Shown: one piece after another, positions 33,734 through 46,118 of the stretch
Position numbering within the stretch: position 1 is the stretch's first letter
How the letters are laid out: each line of letters starts with the position of its first letter
Assembly (NCBI GenBank): GCA_030737875.1
Contig: CM060915.1
Location: 356,001,863 to 356,065,862 of the forward strand
Reading direction: 5' to 3'
Origin: Allium sativum
Lineage: Eukaryota > Streptophyta > Magnoliopsida > Asparagales > Amaryllidaceae
Length of the DNA stretch: 64,000 bases
Translations under genes and position numbers: made by a program
The notes under the pieces: generated by a model
What the model was told of the DNA's origin: nothing
Database searches by the model: none
The model's input: only the letters and a program-made list of their open reading frames with translations

Positions 33734-34161
33734 GATTCGACGATAAGTCGGCGATGAAGCTGGTGGTTGAAGACCGAAGGTCTTCACGTCGTTTGTGATT
33801 ACTGATGTCTTGATTGGGCTGTACACCCAAGATAAGGTAATAAGTGGTGGTCGTTCAGACATACTTGGAGATCAATCAGATATGCAAGGACCTCTCTCCT
33901 ATATTGGATATATGGGACGAGGAATAAGGTGCCTCAGGTTTCGTTTAGACCCGAAACGAACTAGTAAATGGATGTGTGTCTGACATTGGATTTTATTCTG
34001 TGTTGATTGATCTCTATTAAATATATATCTGGTTGGTGGTGGAGAATTTATTCTCTTGCTTAACACACTTCTCTGAGATGTATGAGCTTAGAGGTTATAT
34101 ATCGATAGACATCAGTCGCATGGCGTGAATTGTCAGTGTGGCATGCTGAGATGCAAATGAT

Positions 34162-34190
34162 CAAGGCTTTTGTTGAAAAGTAGAGTCTTG
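34162..34190 (+). other. Second covarying hairpin in the solo LTR
   Basis: CAAGGCT (34162-34168) pairs with AGTCTTG (34184-34190), with a CTTTT-GTTG-AAAAG inner hairpin. The counterpart at 51342-51370 is CAAAGCT / AGCTTTG: one A-T pair has become G-C and one G-C pair G-T. Confidence 0.65.
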
Positions 34191-35358
34191 TGGTTGATGA
34201 TCAAAGCACGGCTTTAAATAGCATAGCTTTGTGTATAGCGTTAATTCGCGAGCCTCACACCTCAGTATGAGTCAAAAACGGGATCATGACTGCAGGGAGT
34301 GCACAATGTTTCCTTCTAGTTATGGGTGGTGTCATGGTATGGCACTCAAACATTTATATTTCTTTTTACCTATGTGGATGTTAGATAACAAGGCGCCTCG
34401 GATATATTGGTTACTACAGACCCGATTGATAGGTCCGATAGGACCGGTAAACGTGTGTTCAAGAATAGTTCATCCACAAACGTAAGAGTGGACCGACCCT
34501 GAAGATCCAAGGGTTCACTACGGGGGATCCTGAGACATTTGCTAGAGTGTCTCGATTCGGTGAGGACTCATCCCTTGCCTCGACTCATAGATGGAATCCA
34601 ATTTCCAATACGTGACATTTCAGTTTTAATTGTAGAACTAGTACGGCGACATAGTAGGATGGGGTACTATGCCGTCTATGATTGATACATTTATATTTGA
34701 AGTTGATTTTGACACTATACACTTATAGTAATATCAAAATGATTTGTTTTAAACATATCAAACATGTTTGGCTATTATAAGGTAAAACTCTATCCTCCAT
34801 CTTGCGTTGCATTGTGTGATGGGACCTGAGTCTTATAATGGCTTCATTTTTTCCAAAAAGCATTGCGTTGTTTGTTTCATGAACTAATATTCTTGGGAGG
34901 AAACCCATTACGTGTTATACGGCGTGGTCCCTGGATTTACTTAAGTATTTTAGTTCTCACACCAGTCCCATAACTGACCGGGAGTTTATTATTTTAACCT
35001 AAACTCTGGGTGCCCCTATTTTCCATACGGGCAGCTAGTAGTTTTGGTTTTGCAAATATTATTTTCACAGGATCCTGGATTTACAGCTAGAGCTAAATTT
35101 GGAAAGCTCTGTATCCATGTATCTCTTTCAGTTGTGTTATGTATTATTTTTCCGCTGCTAATGTAATGTATTTTAATTTCTGATATTTTTATGATGTATA
35201 TTATTTATTCATACTCTGTTATATTCTTGTACTCTGATGTAATTGTTGTAATAGCAATGAAATGTTCTGTCATTTGTGTTCCGATGAGTCGGGTTCTCAA
35301 CTCAATCCGTGTTTTCTGGTCTAGTCGAAGGCTAGCGAATTCGGGTCGTTTAATTAGG

Positions 35359-36064
35359 AGTTAATGATTTGAAAGAAGTATTAATGACATACCAAATTCA
35401 AATGGGATATGAGTCACTTTTTTTAAGAATGGTTCTATTAGGATTATGGTCGTTTTCTCTTCATCTTCAAGTGGATGTCCTTTTGAACTGCGCTTCTTGT
35501 GGTTTCAGACAGCCTAAAAGGTTTTTTATTCGGAATTTGGTTATTGATCATTCTTATGGTGATGACCTTAGAAATTTGAATAATTCCTACTTTTCTAGTT
35601 CATTTAATTTGTTAAATCATTGATAATTGAAGAAATTCGAGATCAATCTAGTAAGAAGCTTAGAGATATCATTGATGATTTTCATATAAAGTATAATCTT
35701 GAGTTATCTTATTCTTTTGTGTATTGTGGAAACATCCCGCTTTAATGGAATTGCACAGTAATGATGTCATGTCTTATAACGGTTCTAGTATTTAGAGGCG
35801 TTAACGAAGCATAATACAAGTAATTATGTTGACATGGGTGTTAATGCCTCTACGAACCAATCTAAGAGAGTCTTTGTTGGTTTAGGTGCATGTATCCTTG
35901 TGTTCAAGTATTGTCGAGCTGTGATACTTCTAGATGTTACTCATTTAAAGGGGGTGTCAAGTGTATTGATGGGGGCTACTACGATGAATAGTAATCAAGG
36001 TATGGTTTTATTATTTGTTGATTTAAGTTATGCCTTTATTTTTCATTCTTATGGTAAATCTTAG
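35359..36064 (+). pseudogene. MULE transposase pseudogene, zinc-finger and first DDE part
   Basis: It continues the gene fragment that ends at 17350. Near 35470-35540 it encodes a DVLLNCASCGFRQPKRFFIR-like segment, reminiscent of the MuDR DNA-binding domain (MULE proteins usually have a C-P-W-R-x-x-x-S block here). The stretch 35834-36064 then reads ACILVFKYCRAVILLDVTHL, followed by KG and GATTMNSN. This is the first-aspartate region of the MULE transposase core (usual form YCRPVIxIDGTHLKGKYxG). Stops and shifts lie between. The sequence then enters an intron-like region full of GTATCAGTTTT motifs. Confidence 0.75.
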
Positions 36065-36224
36065 TATTAATTTTATGTGTCTAACCGTATCATTTTTATG
36101 TTTGAAAGTTTACTGTGAGTATCATTTTGTATTTCATATGTACTATGATAATTTTTTTGCTTTGGTTTCTTTTGATGTCTACTTTTGCTAGTATTATTTA
36201 TTGTTAGTAATAGTATTATACTTA

Positions 36225-36600
36225 TGTTTCCAATTTTTACGTATCAGTTTTTAGTATCTGGTAGTATTAGTTTTAGGTATCAACTTATAGATATTAGTTT
36301 TTTGTGGCTGATAGTATCAATTTTTAGGTTACAACTGTTAGGTATCATTTTTATATGTTTGATGGTATCAGTTTTTAGGTACTAGTTTATAATGTATGGT
36401 AGTATCAGTTTTATATTTCAAAGTTTATTATAACTATTATTTTGCATCTCATATTTTTTATAAGATTTTGTTTTTCTTTACATGTTTACTTTCTGTAGTA
36501 TTATTTCCGGTTAGCGTTTGTATCAAATTTATGTTTCCAGTTTTTGGGTATTAGTTTGGTAGCAGATTCTAAGTATCAGTTTTGTTGTATGACTGTTGGT
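36225..36600 (+). repeat. GTATCAGTTTT motif array in a MULE intron-like region
   Basis: About ten variants of GTAT(C/T)A(G/A/T)TTTT are visible. A run near 36309, 36343, 36372 and 36402 is spaced about 30 bp apart. The array sits between two coding parts of the transposase. Confidence 0.7.
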
Positions 36601-36639
36601 TTACCTCTATTTTGACTTTTATTTTGGAATGCCATTTGT

Positions 36640-37660
36640 AGGTTTTCTCCTTTAGCAATGACTGTAATGTCTGTTGAAAATGTGCATAATTGGAGGCGTT
36701 TTTTATGTCATTTACAGGAAATGCTTCATTAAACTTGTGATTTGGATTTTATGTTGGATCTTCATCAAGGTTTAATTTTTAGGTATTCAGGTTTTTCCAA
36801 AGGCATTTCACAGTTATTGCTACCTACATATGAAATAAAATTTGGTCCTAGCAGTTAAGTTGAAGAATGTGAATATTTCCATTGTTGAGCTGTTTAAGAC
36901 TTGTTCTAGAGCTTCAAATGTATATGTATTTGAAGATGCACATCATAGATTTTTGGAAATCAGTAGTGTTCCGGTCATAAACTTTTAAAGGATAAACCTT
37001 GATAGTGGGCTACCTTGTTTTTTCAGGGTAAAAGATATAGGGAATATAGCTCTAATGTGGCTGAAAGTTTAACAGTTGGATTTTAGATGAAAGGGCATTG
37101 CCTATTACATCATACTTAAATGGAATTCATGTTAAAATTATGGAGCAAATGGCTAAAAGGAGATATGAGTGTTAATTATGAAATACCATTCTTTGTCATT
37201 TTATGGAGTGATCGGTTGAAAGGGTTGATTGAAGAATGTTTTTGATGACATGTTTACAAATCTTCGGAGTTGATTTTTGAAGTGAAATCTTTGTTCTGTG
37301 TTGATCTTAAGGATTATAGCTGTAATCAAAGGAAAGTGTCATAGTTCCCTTGTTCTTATGCTATTAAATGCATTAATAGATTTTATGTGTTTATGACTTT
37401 GTTGTACACTATTTTACAGAAGATGCTTATCAATCTTCATATAGTAATGTTGTTAATCCTATTCCTAACTATGATAAGCTTGTTGTTATTTCTAGCATTG
37501 AAGAAGTCATTAAGCCGCTAAAAGATAAAGTGGTTCCAGTAGACCTTCTACAAAATGAAAAGGAGGGTTTGCATTTTTTCAAAACAAATAAAATAGATAT
37601 GGTGTGTGCAAAAAAATTGGCCATAACAAGTGTAATTATCAAGCTTTAAAGAAGATATGA
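36640..37660 (+). pseudogene. MULE transposase pseudogene, C-terminal part
   Basis: With frame changes it encodes NVHNWRRFLCHLQEML and DLDFMLDLHQG (second catalytic region; usual form D.HKG), then an AESLN-like stretch at 37060, SYLNGIHVKI and QMAKRRYE. Near 37300-37370 VDLKDYSCNQRKV...FPCSYAIKCI is a damaged SWIM zinc finger (usual CxCxW...PCxHA). Near 37600-37650 VCAKKIGHNKCN resembles a C-terminal CCHC knuckle that has lost its second cysteine. This order (DDE core, SWIM, CCHC) is that of plant MuDR-like transposases. It has many stops and is not functional. Confidence 0.75.
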
Positions 37661-37844
37661 ATTTTTTTATTTTGCATTAGGGCCAAGTAATTTTCAGATT
37701 TATATTCAATTAAATTTGGAAATGTAAGTAAACTGATATAGGATATACTGGAAATGTGCTAAAAAAATTTAATTCATAATTGAAATTTGTTATATAGTAT
37801 TATTTTTAGTTGATTGTTGTGTGTTATATATTGTTTGCTTTTTA

Positions 37845-38344
37845 GTATACATTTGCAGGGCATCAGTTTGAACCTATATTGGAACCAATTTTGTTATACT
37901 GTTATGTTGTTGGCTTTAATATGGTATCGGTTTTGTAACCATACTGGTATCAGTTTTATTCTGTTGTTGTATTGTTTATGGTGGCAGGGTATCGGTTTTG
38001 TACCCTCATTGATATCATTTTTGTTATGCTGCTATATTTATAATAAGTGGATACCAGTTTTGTACCCATATTGGTATTAGTTTTCGTATGTTGTTATATT
38101 TTTATAGTAAGTGGGTATTAGTTTTTTACTCATATAGTATCAGTTTTGAAAAACAGTTAACTATATATAGTGATAGGGTATCGTTTTGAATATATCTAAG
38201 TATCAATTTAGCTACAAAATTATGTTCTATTCAGTTACATGGTATCATTTTTGCACGTATGTAGGTATTCGTTTTCGTAGAACGTCATGGCATATGCAGT
38301 TACACAGTATCACTTCTATAAGATAATATGTATCAATTTACTAA
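37845..38344 (+). repeat. GTATCGGTTTTGTACCC-type repeat array 3' of the MULE gene
   Basis: Roughly a dozen variants of (G)GTATC(A/G)(G/A)TTTTGTACCC alternate with T-rich spacers (GTTATATTTATAATAAGTG), in larger units of about 60-75 bp. The array is cut at 38344 by the Helitron candidate, and its text resumes at 43545. Confidence 0.7.
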
Positions 38345-41300
38345 TCTATTACTTAAACAGGAAAGGAAGAACCACAATACACGTGTCAATTCCTGGACTC
38401 ATTCGTTGTTCTTCTGATTTCTTTACCTTTTCTTACCCTTTCTCACCTGCTATTAATGATCACATTTCTTAACCATTCACCCCTCTTCTTTCCTGCATCA
38501 CTCATTCATACTTCTTCCTCTTCGACTTCAGTGCTTCCCCTTTACCTTTCCCGGTGCGGCCAGATAACGATTTGCTCCTATTTCATAATCAACCCTTATA
38601 CGCTTCCTAATCCTTTCGCTTTCCTCTTCTTCAACGAAGGCCATCCAACTCCTCCTGCTCTCTATGGCATTACCTTCCTCCCTCTCTTGAATTTCAATCA
38701 GATCCACAATTTAAAAGGTAACTTTCTTTGAACATCATTTTCTTTCTGTACACAGTAACGCTGGTGCCCAAATCTGCGCATTTTAAAACTACCTTCGCTC
38801 ACTTTCCAATCGACTTACAAACTTCTGTAGGAGTTTGTCAAATTATTAACAAGTTTCTGTTGGTAAAACCACTCTGTTACTTACTTATATTAAAATATAA
38901 TTAATCCCAGTTGCAATCATCTTACTGCTTTTGCTGTAATCTGCAAGTACGAGTTTGAAACTATGTTCTTGGCTAATAATTAAGGTTTCTATAGGTTCAT
39001 TTTTTATGTCCGTTGTTGTGCTGGAACACCACTAATTTTTCCAATCTTTCATTGTTTATACTCATCACTTTTAGGCATCTTGGAAAATAGTTATAGTCCG
39101 TACATATAAGTAAATGTTATAATTACAAAATTGCCCTCTCCACTGTCCGTTTATCATGTTATAATTGTTTTATATTTTTCAAAACCGTATTTTGGTTTTG
39201 ATATTACTGGGTTCTTGCGAATTGCCGAATCCACCTGTTAAATATGGTTTATTTTACTAGACTTGGCTGTCATAAAAGCAGAATTTATAAATAAATCAAT
39301 ATTTAAGACCAGCAATAATTTTCTGTTTCCAGTTGTGGATAAAATAATGTTTACATTATAGTTTTTGATCCTAATTTGATGTTTTCTTCATCATGCTTTG
39401 TGGAAGCATATTAACAACCGCTATACTTTGCATTTGTTCCACATATTTTAAAATCAAATTTATTAAAATATGTTCTGCTCTCATATGTTTTTTTACCCTC
39501 TCATAAAGCTGTGATATGTCTTATTGTCTACAAATGTGTGGCAGTCTTATAGCATGCCTGGGATATAATATCCTTCAGTATATTATGAATTATCAAACCT
39601 GTCAACATCAAACTATGCTAATACTATTTCTGATCTTATTTAAACCAAGGGTGTGAGAAAATTTGAAGTCATGCTTTATGCTTAAATTCCTTGCGCTGCT
39701 TTCCTATAGAGGTTTTTTTTATCTTATGACGGGTTCTTCATAAACATCTGATATGTTATAACTTGGAGCTTCTGCATAAACATTTGATATTTTGTAAATT
39801 GGCATGAGCATATATTATAGACTGTTTGCATTTTTCGGGTGCAATGTTGTTTGTTTACTTTGGTTGTTCAGTAAGGAGTGCGCTAATTGATTTATACGCA
39901 GAAAGGGTCTACTATTCTGTTTATCTAAACCAGTAATCCAACATGATGTATGTTATATATAAAATTACTTTTTGTTATGGATATGCTTATAAACTGCATT
40001 TTTAAATGTTTACTGGTGAAAATTTCTATTATTTCGTAACGTTGAAAAAGCATTATATCATCTTATTTTAATTTTCAAAGTTTAAATTGTTTATTCTTGG
40101 TTAAACCATCAACAAAGTGAGAGATGCATAGTTCACGGTCACATAACATATTTTCCTTTGACTTTTTTTACACAGATAGCCAATAGCATGATAAAACCCA
40201 TGTGAGTAGAGAAGTAATATAGTTATAAAGTTGGCAGTCTGGACATAATAACTCAAATATTCAACCATATGATTGCCAGGGTAATTTCTTACTTATATTG
40301 AATAGGAATATAACACTACAGTGAATCATATATTTTTTGAATTACAACTTGCACACTCAATCTTTTTTATTCTTATTCAGTGAGATAGAAATAGTTCTTC
40401 AAATGATTGTTTTCATTTCACTAAAATCGGATATACGCCTTAAATTTATCTTTCTAAAATTTAATGATCTTATTCATTTCTAGGATAGATATAGAGTTAA
40501 ACTTAATATTCAAATACTTGGTTATCAATCAAAATAAATTATCACACATGATTAGATCGACAAAGCTTGGTTATGTTGGATTATTATAAGAATTCATATG
40601 TAAAAATTTGGTTGTTAAAGCAAGAAATGATGGTTGTTTCTCGGTTGCATGACATTGTTATGTTGTAACAAGATCATACAATAGTCACCACTCTGGTTGA
40701 TGGCCTCATTCTGTAATACACTTAACCATTCTCACTTATGTGAAAATAATCATCGCAATGTTGGACCAAGAGAAATCTCTACACATGATAGGATCCAATA
40801 GGCTTTTGAACACTTATTTTATATATTTCCATAGTTTAGTGTTCATTTAATGAAATATAGCTGATACTGGTAAATATTGAGAACTTTCAAAACATTGATA
40901 AGTAGAAGTATATCAAAAATTCCAACAAATTTTCTCATGAGTCAACACAGACATGCACACACACATTTTTGCATGTATAACACTTATGCACCGTTTTTTT
41001 TATTTTCTTGATGGTGCAATATTATAGATTTTTTTGGTAAGTGTGTGTTCCTATATATAATTACTGTGCAATTTACATGCAAGAGGCGAGATGTCCCTTA
41101 AGAAGGATGCAACAACCTACAAACAGGCTCAATCCAGTAGCAACTAAGACCCAGGGTGAAAGCGTAATGAACAATTTTAAAATCAATGATTTTTATTGAA
41201 AATGCATCGATTATGAGTTGAACTTCAACAACCAAAATTGCAAACCAACAATTTCCCCATTTGGGGGGTAGAGAACACATTTTATTACAACACATGCATT

Positions 41301-43534
41301 AGCCTTTTTAAATAAAAAAATTCCATATAAACTTCTATATTTGTAGGTCCTTGACTATGTAATTGGATCCTGGGTGATCACTCGAGCAGCCAGCGCCGGA
41401 TCGGCCCTTCCTATAAATGTCAATGCTAATGTCATATTGTACAATGTTACGTATCATGGAAGCACAATCTTTGCCTTGACAATCGTGGAGCCTGGCTGCA
41501 ATTTGAAAATATGCAAAGCTATAGTATGCGTCTAAAAATAATGTTACAAAAGGTTCAAACTCAAAATTAGAAAGACTTGTGGAACTTGACATGTAGGACA
41601 ACTTGACTGAGTTCTCGACATATATAAAAGGTTATCCCAGGTTCCGTTTTTAACATCCTAAAATATCACAAAGGTCATATTACTGTCAATATTTACAATT
41701 CATGGCTTAACCTCTCTTTCTCAAGCTTAGTTTCGAAATTTTACATGTTAGCATCGTTCCCCCCATATTCCCCATTTATTTGTATTAAGAGGAATACGTG
41801 TTGTTTAAAAATTGCTGCAAAGAGCTAAAGTATAGTATGACCATTATTTTTATTTGAACCATTCTTGGATTATGGTAATATCCAAGATAATGGTAGATAG
41901 AAGACAAGAGCTCTTTGTGCATGGTTAGGAAGCATGATTTTTATTTGAACCATCCAGGACAAGAGCATCTTATTTTCATATTCTATAAATATCATAACAG
42001 GCGGTTATTGACATACATGAGAAACATAGTTTGTGATAATGAGATAAAACAATCATTATTTACTATGTCACAGACCTTTTTTTTTGTTTCCTCTAATAAA
42101 ACTTCCCATTATTGGAGTAGTAATAAATAATCGTTAGCGAAGCATTTTTTTTTCTCCTATTGCCATAGAACAATCAGCCTTCATATATAGTATGATAGTT
42201 CAAAAACGACTGATTTTGGGACAAAATAATCCAATTGCTTGGTTACTGCTACTTGGACTGTTGTAGAGACACAAATTTACGGCTGGCTTCCTATCACTAT
42301 GCAATTATTTAACAAATAAGTTTCATCAAAAACGCCATTGCTATGATCAGTACACTATGCATTGTTAATGATATTAAATTGAGTTTTCTGATTTTTTTAA
42401 CTACTCAGTAATATAATATTTTACTCATTTTTGCTTAGCTTTCATTAGTAACCTTTAAATCAGTAGTTATCATCATTATTATTACTATTTTTTTGCAGTT
42501 ACCTTTATTAAACCCAATATGTTATGATCTTATATTATGGACATATTTTCTATCTATAGGTGAAAAGAAAAGGAAAACCGAAAGAAGCAGTCTGCAATGA
42601 TGTACTACCATACTTGAACCCACTTCTCCACTCTTTTTGCAGTCAATTTTGTTATAATTTTTTTTCTCGCGTTGATGCAAAAATAGAAGCTAGTGTTTAA
42701 TTTTCTCTATGAATTTTAATTTCCAAATGTTTGTGACTATTCATTTGTCATAGGTTGCAATTCTTCCTACCTTCTCTTTTAACAAGCTATATAGCATTAC
42801 CTTTTTTGACTTTCGTACTTTATAATTTTATCAATTACCGGAACAATGTAGTTATTTTTTGCTATATCATGGCAAACTGAGAAGAATGTTATATCATAAT
42901 CAAGCATTGACCTTTTTTGTTTTTGTAAGGGAATATTTAATATTTACCGCGTGTTTTATGTGCAAATATATAAATTGCTTACCCATTTCTCTATACTTTA
43001 TTTGTCGGCATCTTTGTGCTTTACTAACATTCTCTCCATTGAATGTCAACCGTTTGAATTAAATTTTAAGCAATGCTCCATCTATTTTACTTGATTATTT
43101 TCTTTCCCTTTTTACCAGTAAAATCCACGGTCTTAAAATCATCTATTTTCAATGTACTCTTGAACTGTTAATTGGTGCATGCTTAATAATTTAATGTAAG
43201 TAAATAAAATTTAGAAAATTCTATCGTACTTTAACCAAATGTAGCATTACAAACATACTTTCAACAATAAACACTTATTAATATTATCACGGATACAGTT
43301 ATAGGGCTTCGAAAATGTAATGTGGGGATCATGCAGATTCAATTTTTCCACAAGCTGTAATTTTAACATGAATTTAGAGGGTCCTAGGTTTGTATGATTA
43401 TTGGAAAAATGCAAGCATTTAGTTTGGGTATTACATCAATGATTTAACAATGAGAAATATTTTTTTAAAAAATCCATGGAACAAACTTCAAACTTCCATG
43501 TCTGCCTGTGTGCGAAGCACGGGTCTCGCACTAG
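38345..43534 (+). mobile_element. Helitron candidate, non-autonomous, 5.19 kb
   Basis: It starts A|TCTATTACTT and ends with a hairpin (GTGC-GAA-GCAC, 43510-43520) followed by a short spacer and CTAG|T, the expected Helitron 3' signature. Removing it joins two parts of the same GTATCA-motif array at an A/T dinucleotide, as Helitron insertion predicts, without target duplication. No Rep or helicase motif is visible. The interior has no ORF that I recognise. The plus-strand stretch 41344-41530 and its minus-strand ORF (41335-41601) look compositionally coding and could be a captured gene piece, but I cannot name it. The 5' end is less certain than the 3' end. Confidence 0.55.
43508..43534 (+). 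other. Helitron 3' terminal hairpin and CTAG end
   Basis: GTGTGCGAAGCACGGG gives a short GC-rich stem with a GAA loop. Ten bases later the element ends CTAG, followed by T. This matches the CTRR|T rule. Confidence 0.65.
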
Positions 43535-43733
43535 TTACATTTATAACGGCAACAGTATCACTTTTGCATGATAATAGGTATCGGTTTACTACTTACAGAT
43601 ATATAACAATAACATATTTTATTACAAACAGCTTAATTACAATAAAAGTAAAAGAACAATAGTTATATAAGTAATATGTATATAATATTACATAGTTGTA
43701 AATACATAGACATTTATACATAGTTTGCTTTTA

Positions 43734-43865
43734 GAACACCACATAAAACTTCAATACCACATGAAATTGTAATTCAACACTACATAAAACTTCAATTTTG
43801 ATATTTATAACGGCTGGAAAATATACTTCAACACAACATAAAACTATCAACACCACTAAAAATTC
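43734..43865. repeat. Short repeats of the AACACCACATAAAACTTCAA type
   Basis: Four imperfect copies of AACA(C)CACATAAAACTTCAA are interspersed over about 130 bp. Confidence 0.6.
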
Positions 43866-43869
43866 TAAT

Positions 43870-43999
43870 TCATTTCTTTTTACGAAAATTTGACATAAAG
43901 TCAGCTAAATCCTAGCAATACCCCATGTCGGTTAATACTTCGTAGACAATTCGTGCCCTCGTTCTCAGCATGGCTTGTGGGCGAATCTTTAGTGGAATT
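43870..43999 (-). pseudogene. Coding-like tail on the minus strand, unidentified
   Basis: The minus strand reads IRPQAMLRTRARIVYEVLTD, then MGYC, a stop, DLADFMSNFRKKK and a final stop. Amino-acid composition and an open frame apart from one TAG suggest the end of a decayed gene. Some plant MULEs carry a second, Ulp1-protease-like gene facing the transposase, and its C-terminus can look like this. The match is not specific enough to name. Confidence 0.3.
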
Positions 44000-44821
44000 T
44001 TTGTTTTGTTCAGTGATATGATAAAAATTATCACAAATATCACATAATCTACAATGCATGATTAAAAAAGGTTATTGGTAAAAAAATGGTTGTAGTATAT
44101 GTTATAAGAAGGGATAATAATGTAATGCCATAAGTATCATTTTTACGTATCATTTTTATGTATGCTAACAATAATGTTAGTATCAAATTTTATTTCTGTA
44201 GGTGTCAGTTTTTATTTCTATGACTATTAGTGTTTGTGCATGCTACATTTAAAAATTAATAAATACTTACGATAATTTATAAGGAAGAAAAATAGATAAA
44301 AATTACACATCGAATGCTTGTTGTGCATAATCTAATTGATGTATTTAAGATGTTTTGAGCAGCATATCCTTAATGTTATGCATTTTCCACAACTATTGTA
44401 TTATTCCTTCGACTTTAGCTGTGATGACCTGAATTTTTAAGACACAACAATTAATTAAAGAGTTAATTAATAAAACAATAAGTTATAAAATTGTCAGAAT
44501 TTAGCTATGGGAGATGCATCATTTTGTCCATGGCACTTTTTTGATCAACTTATATATAAAATTTGTAAAAATTATAGCCAATATGAAGAATATAAATGTA
44601 GACAAGTTAATTTTAAAATTAATTAAAAAAGAGGCTAGGATTTTTTTTGCAAATCACCGAATTTGATTATGGGATCTTCTCATTGCGATCGTTATGATTT
44701 CCTAGGACATTTTCATGTATAACTTGTTAAAATCCGAGTCTATATAAGAGAGATGTAGCAGAAGCAAAATAATAAGAAATCAAGAAGAAGAAAAAATATA
44801 ATATACAAGGATATGGTCAAC

Positions 44822-44870
44822 CCGACCCATATCCAGGTCGATCGAGCGTTGGATGGGTCGACCCACCCGA
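44822..44870. other. Palindrome cluster in the older LTR
   Basis: TGGGTCGACCCA (44854-44865) is a perfect 12-bp palindrome, next to TCGATCGA. The pair GACCCAT / ATGGGTC spans the cluster. It lies 200-215 bp upstream of the TATA box. Confidence 0.7.
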
Positions 44871-45067
44871 TAGTTTGGACGCGACTTGTGCCCAAATGAT
44901 GTTGCATCAAGCCGAAACCTTTTTCATTACTTTTTGAGCTGATGTGGTTTATTTTTGTTGATTTTTAATTTAATCTTTGCTGACATGGAAAATTTATATT
45001 AGTCACGTGACATGGTTGACCTAGATTTAATCTAGAAATCTAACGGCCTAAGACCCTTAGCCTAACC

Positions 45068-45075
45068 TATAAATA
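45068..45075 (+). promoter_or_regulatory. LTR TATA box
   Basis: CCTATAAATAGACCCC lies about 650 bp into the LTR and is followed by a pyrimidine-rich start region (CTCTATTCTCATAAC). Confidence 0.55.
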
Positions 45076-46113
45076 GACCCCTAGGTCTAGCTCTATTCTC
45101 ATAACACAATCTTTTTCCTCATTAAGATTCAATATTTTATTTTAGAGACGGACCTAACCTAAATATTTTAGGGAAAAAGGTTTATAATTTATATATACAC
45201 ATATGTACACATATTTATATCCTTTTTGAAGATGGGATCTACAACGGCCATGAAGGAACGCTTTAGACTACGGTGAATTTTTTTAATATTTAAGATTTTT
45301 GTTAATTTAGGAACATAGGGTTTCTAATAATTGTAGAGTTTTCTGCAGTTTTTCTTTATAGTTTTCTTGTAAATTTTCTAATAATTTTTTTAGCTTTCTA
45401 TAAGTTAGTATTTTCTGTAAGTTTCTTTCTGCAAGTTATTTTCTTAATTTTTCTGTATTTTTCTCACAGTTTCATTTTTATTTACTGCAAGATATTTTAT
45501 AAGCCTCCTACTTCCTTCTTTCTGCATTTACCAGTTATTTTACAGCTTCTATACCTAATTATGATTTATGCATAAAACACAGCTAATTCTGTAAATGTTA
45601 ATATAGTGAAGGCTGATTTAATCTAACGAATGATTCAATTTTTTGTATTTTTCGTATGTGAAGAATATAAATTAAAGAATAATTGTGCAATTACAGATTA
45701 AAGTTATGTGATTAAATTTACAGAATAATGTGCATAAGACATAGAACTGTAACTAAAAAGAGAATGGACTGAAATAGGAAAATTTAAGTAAGATTAGCTA
45801 TTTAATTATGACACAGGTAATAACTACAGAGACTGAACATATTTTGCTAAGTGATAACATGATAATTTATACTGGTACACATAGAAATCATAATTGATAG
45901 ATTGGACTTAATTGCAAATATAATTATAAAACGAAGGTTATAGTTGAATAAAACGATGAATAGGCTTATTATTGACATGGACTTAAAATTGTGGTTAAGT
46001 TAAATATACATGTATTGGCTACGGCCGTTCCAGTAACAATAGGATGATTCGAGAAAATAAACATACTAGGTTAATAAGTATATTTTTGTATGGTTCGTTC
46101 TGGCAACAGGGGG

Positions 46114-46118
46114 GCTGA
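46114..46118. repeat. Target-site duplication GCTGA (left)
   Basis: GCTGA here and at 60481-60485 flank the 14.4-kb element exactly. Confidence 0.95.

Larger units (their letters stand above)
33108..35353 (+). repeat. Large solo LTR, right piece
   Basis: It continues the LTR interrupted at 21355. It aligns with 51258-52500 in its later part (AGAGGTTATATAT, GTGGCATGCTGAGATGC, GTGTGATGGGACCTG, AAACCTAAACTCTGGGTGCCC) and ends in GGGTCGTTTAA, a decayed form of the family end GGGTCGTCACA. The flanks GTAGG (17351-17355) and TTAGG (35354-35358) would be a duplication with one mismatch. No PBS follows, so it is a solo LTR. An internal duplication repeats the AAATATATATCT...GAGAATTTATTCTCTTGC segment (21290s and 34020s). 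Confidence 0.78.
43535..44419. other. Right remnant of the MULE non-coding region
   Basis: GTATCACTTTTGC, GGTATCGGTTT (43553-43580) and several GTATCATTTTTA variants (44140-44215) continue the MULE array. The right terminal inverted repeat of the MULE was not found. It may lie beyond the next insertion at 44420 or have been lost. Confidence 0.45.
44420..46118 (+). repeat. 5' LTR of an older plus-strand LTR element, left piece
   Basis: It begins TGTGATGACCTGAATTTTTAAG, a decayed relative of the usual TGTAATGACCCGAATTTT start. It contains a palindrome cluster (44822-44870, with TGGGTCGACCCA at 44854-44865) and a TATA box (45068-45075). It is interrupted at 46118 by the 14.4-kb element and resumes at 60486. 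The original LTR was about 2.76 kb. Confidence 0.65.

Noticed and set aside
39000..43000. Host genes inside the Helitron candidate
   Set aside because: Only short open frames without splice-supported or recognisable domains. A captured fragment is possible but cannot be supported.
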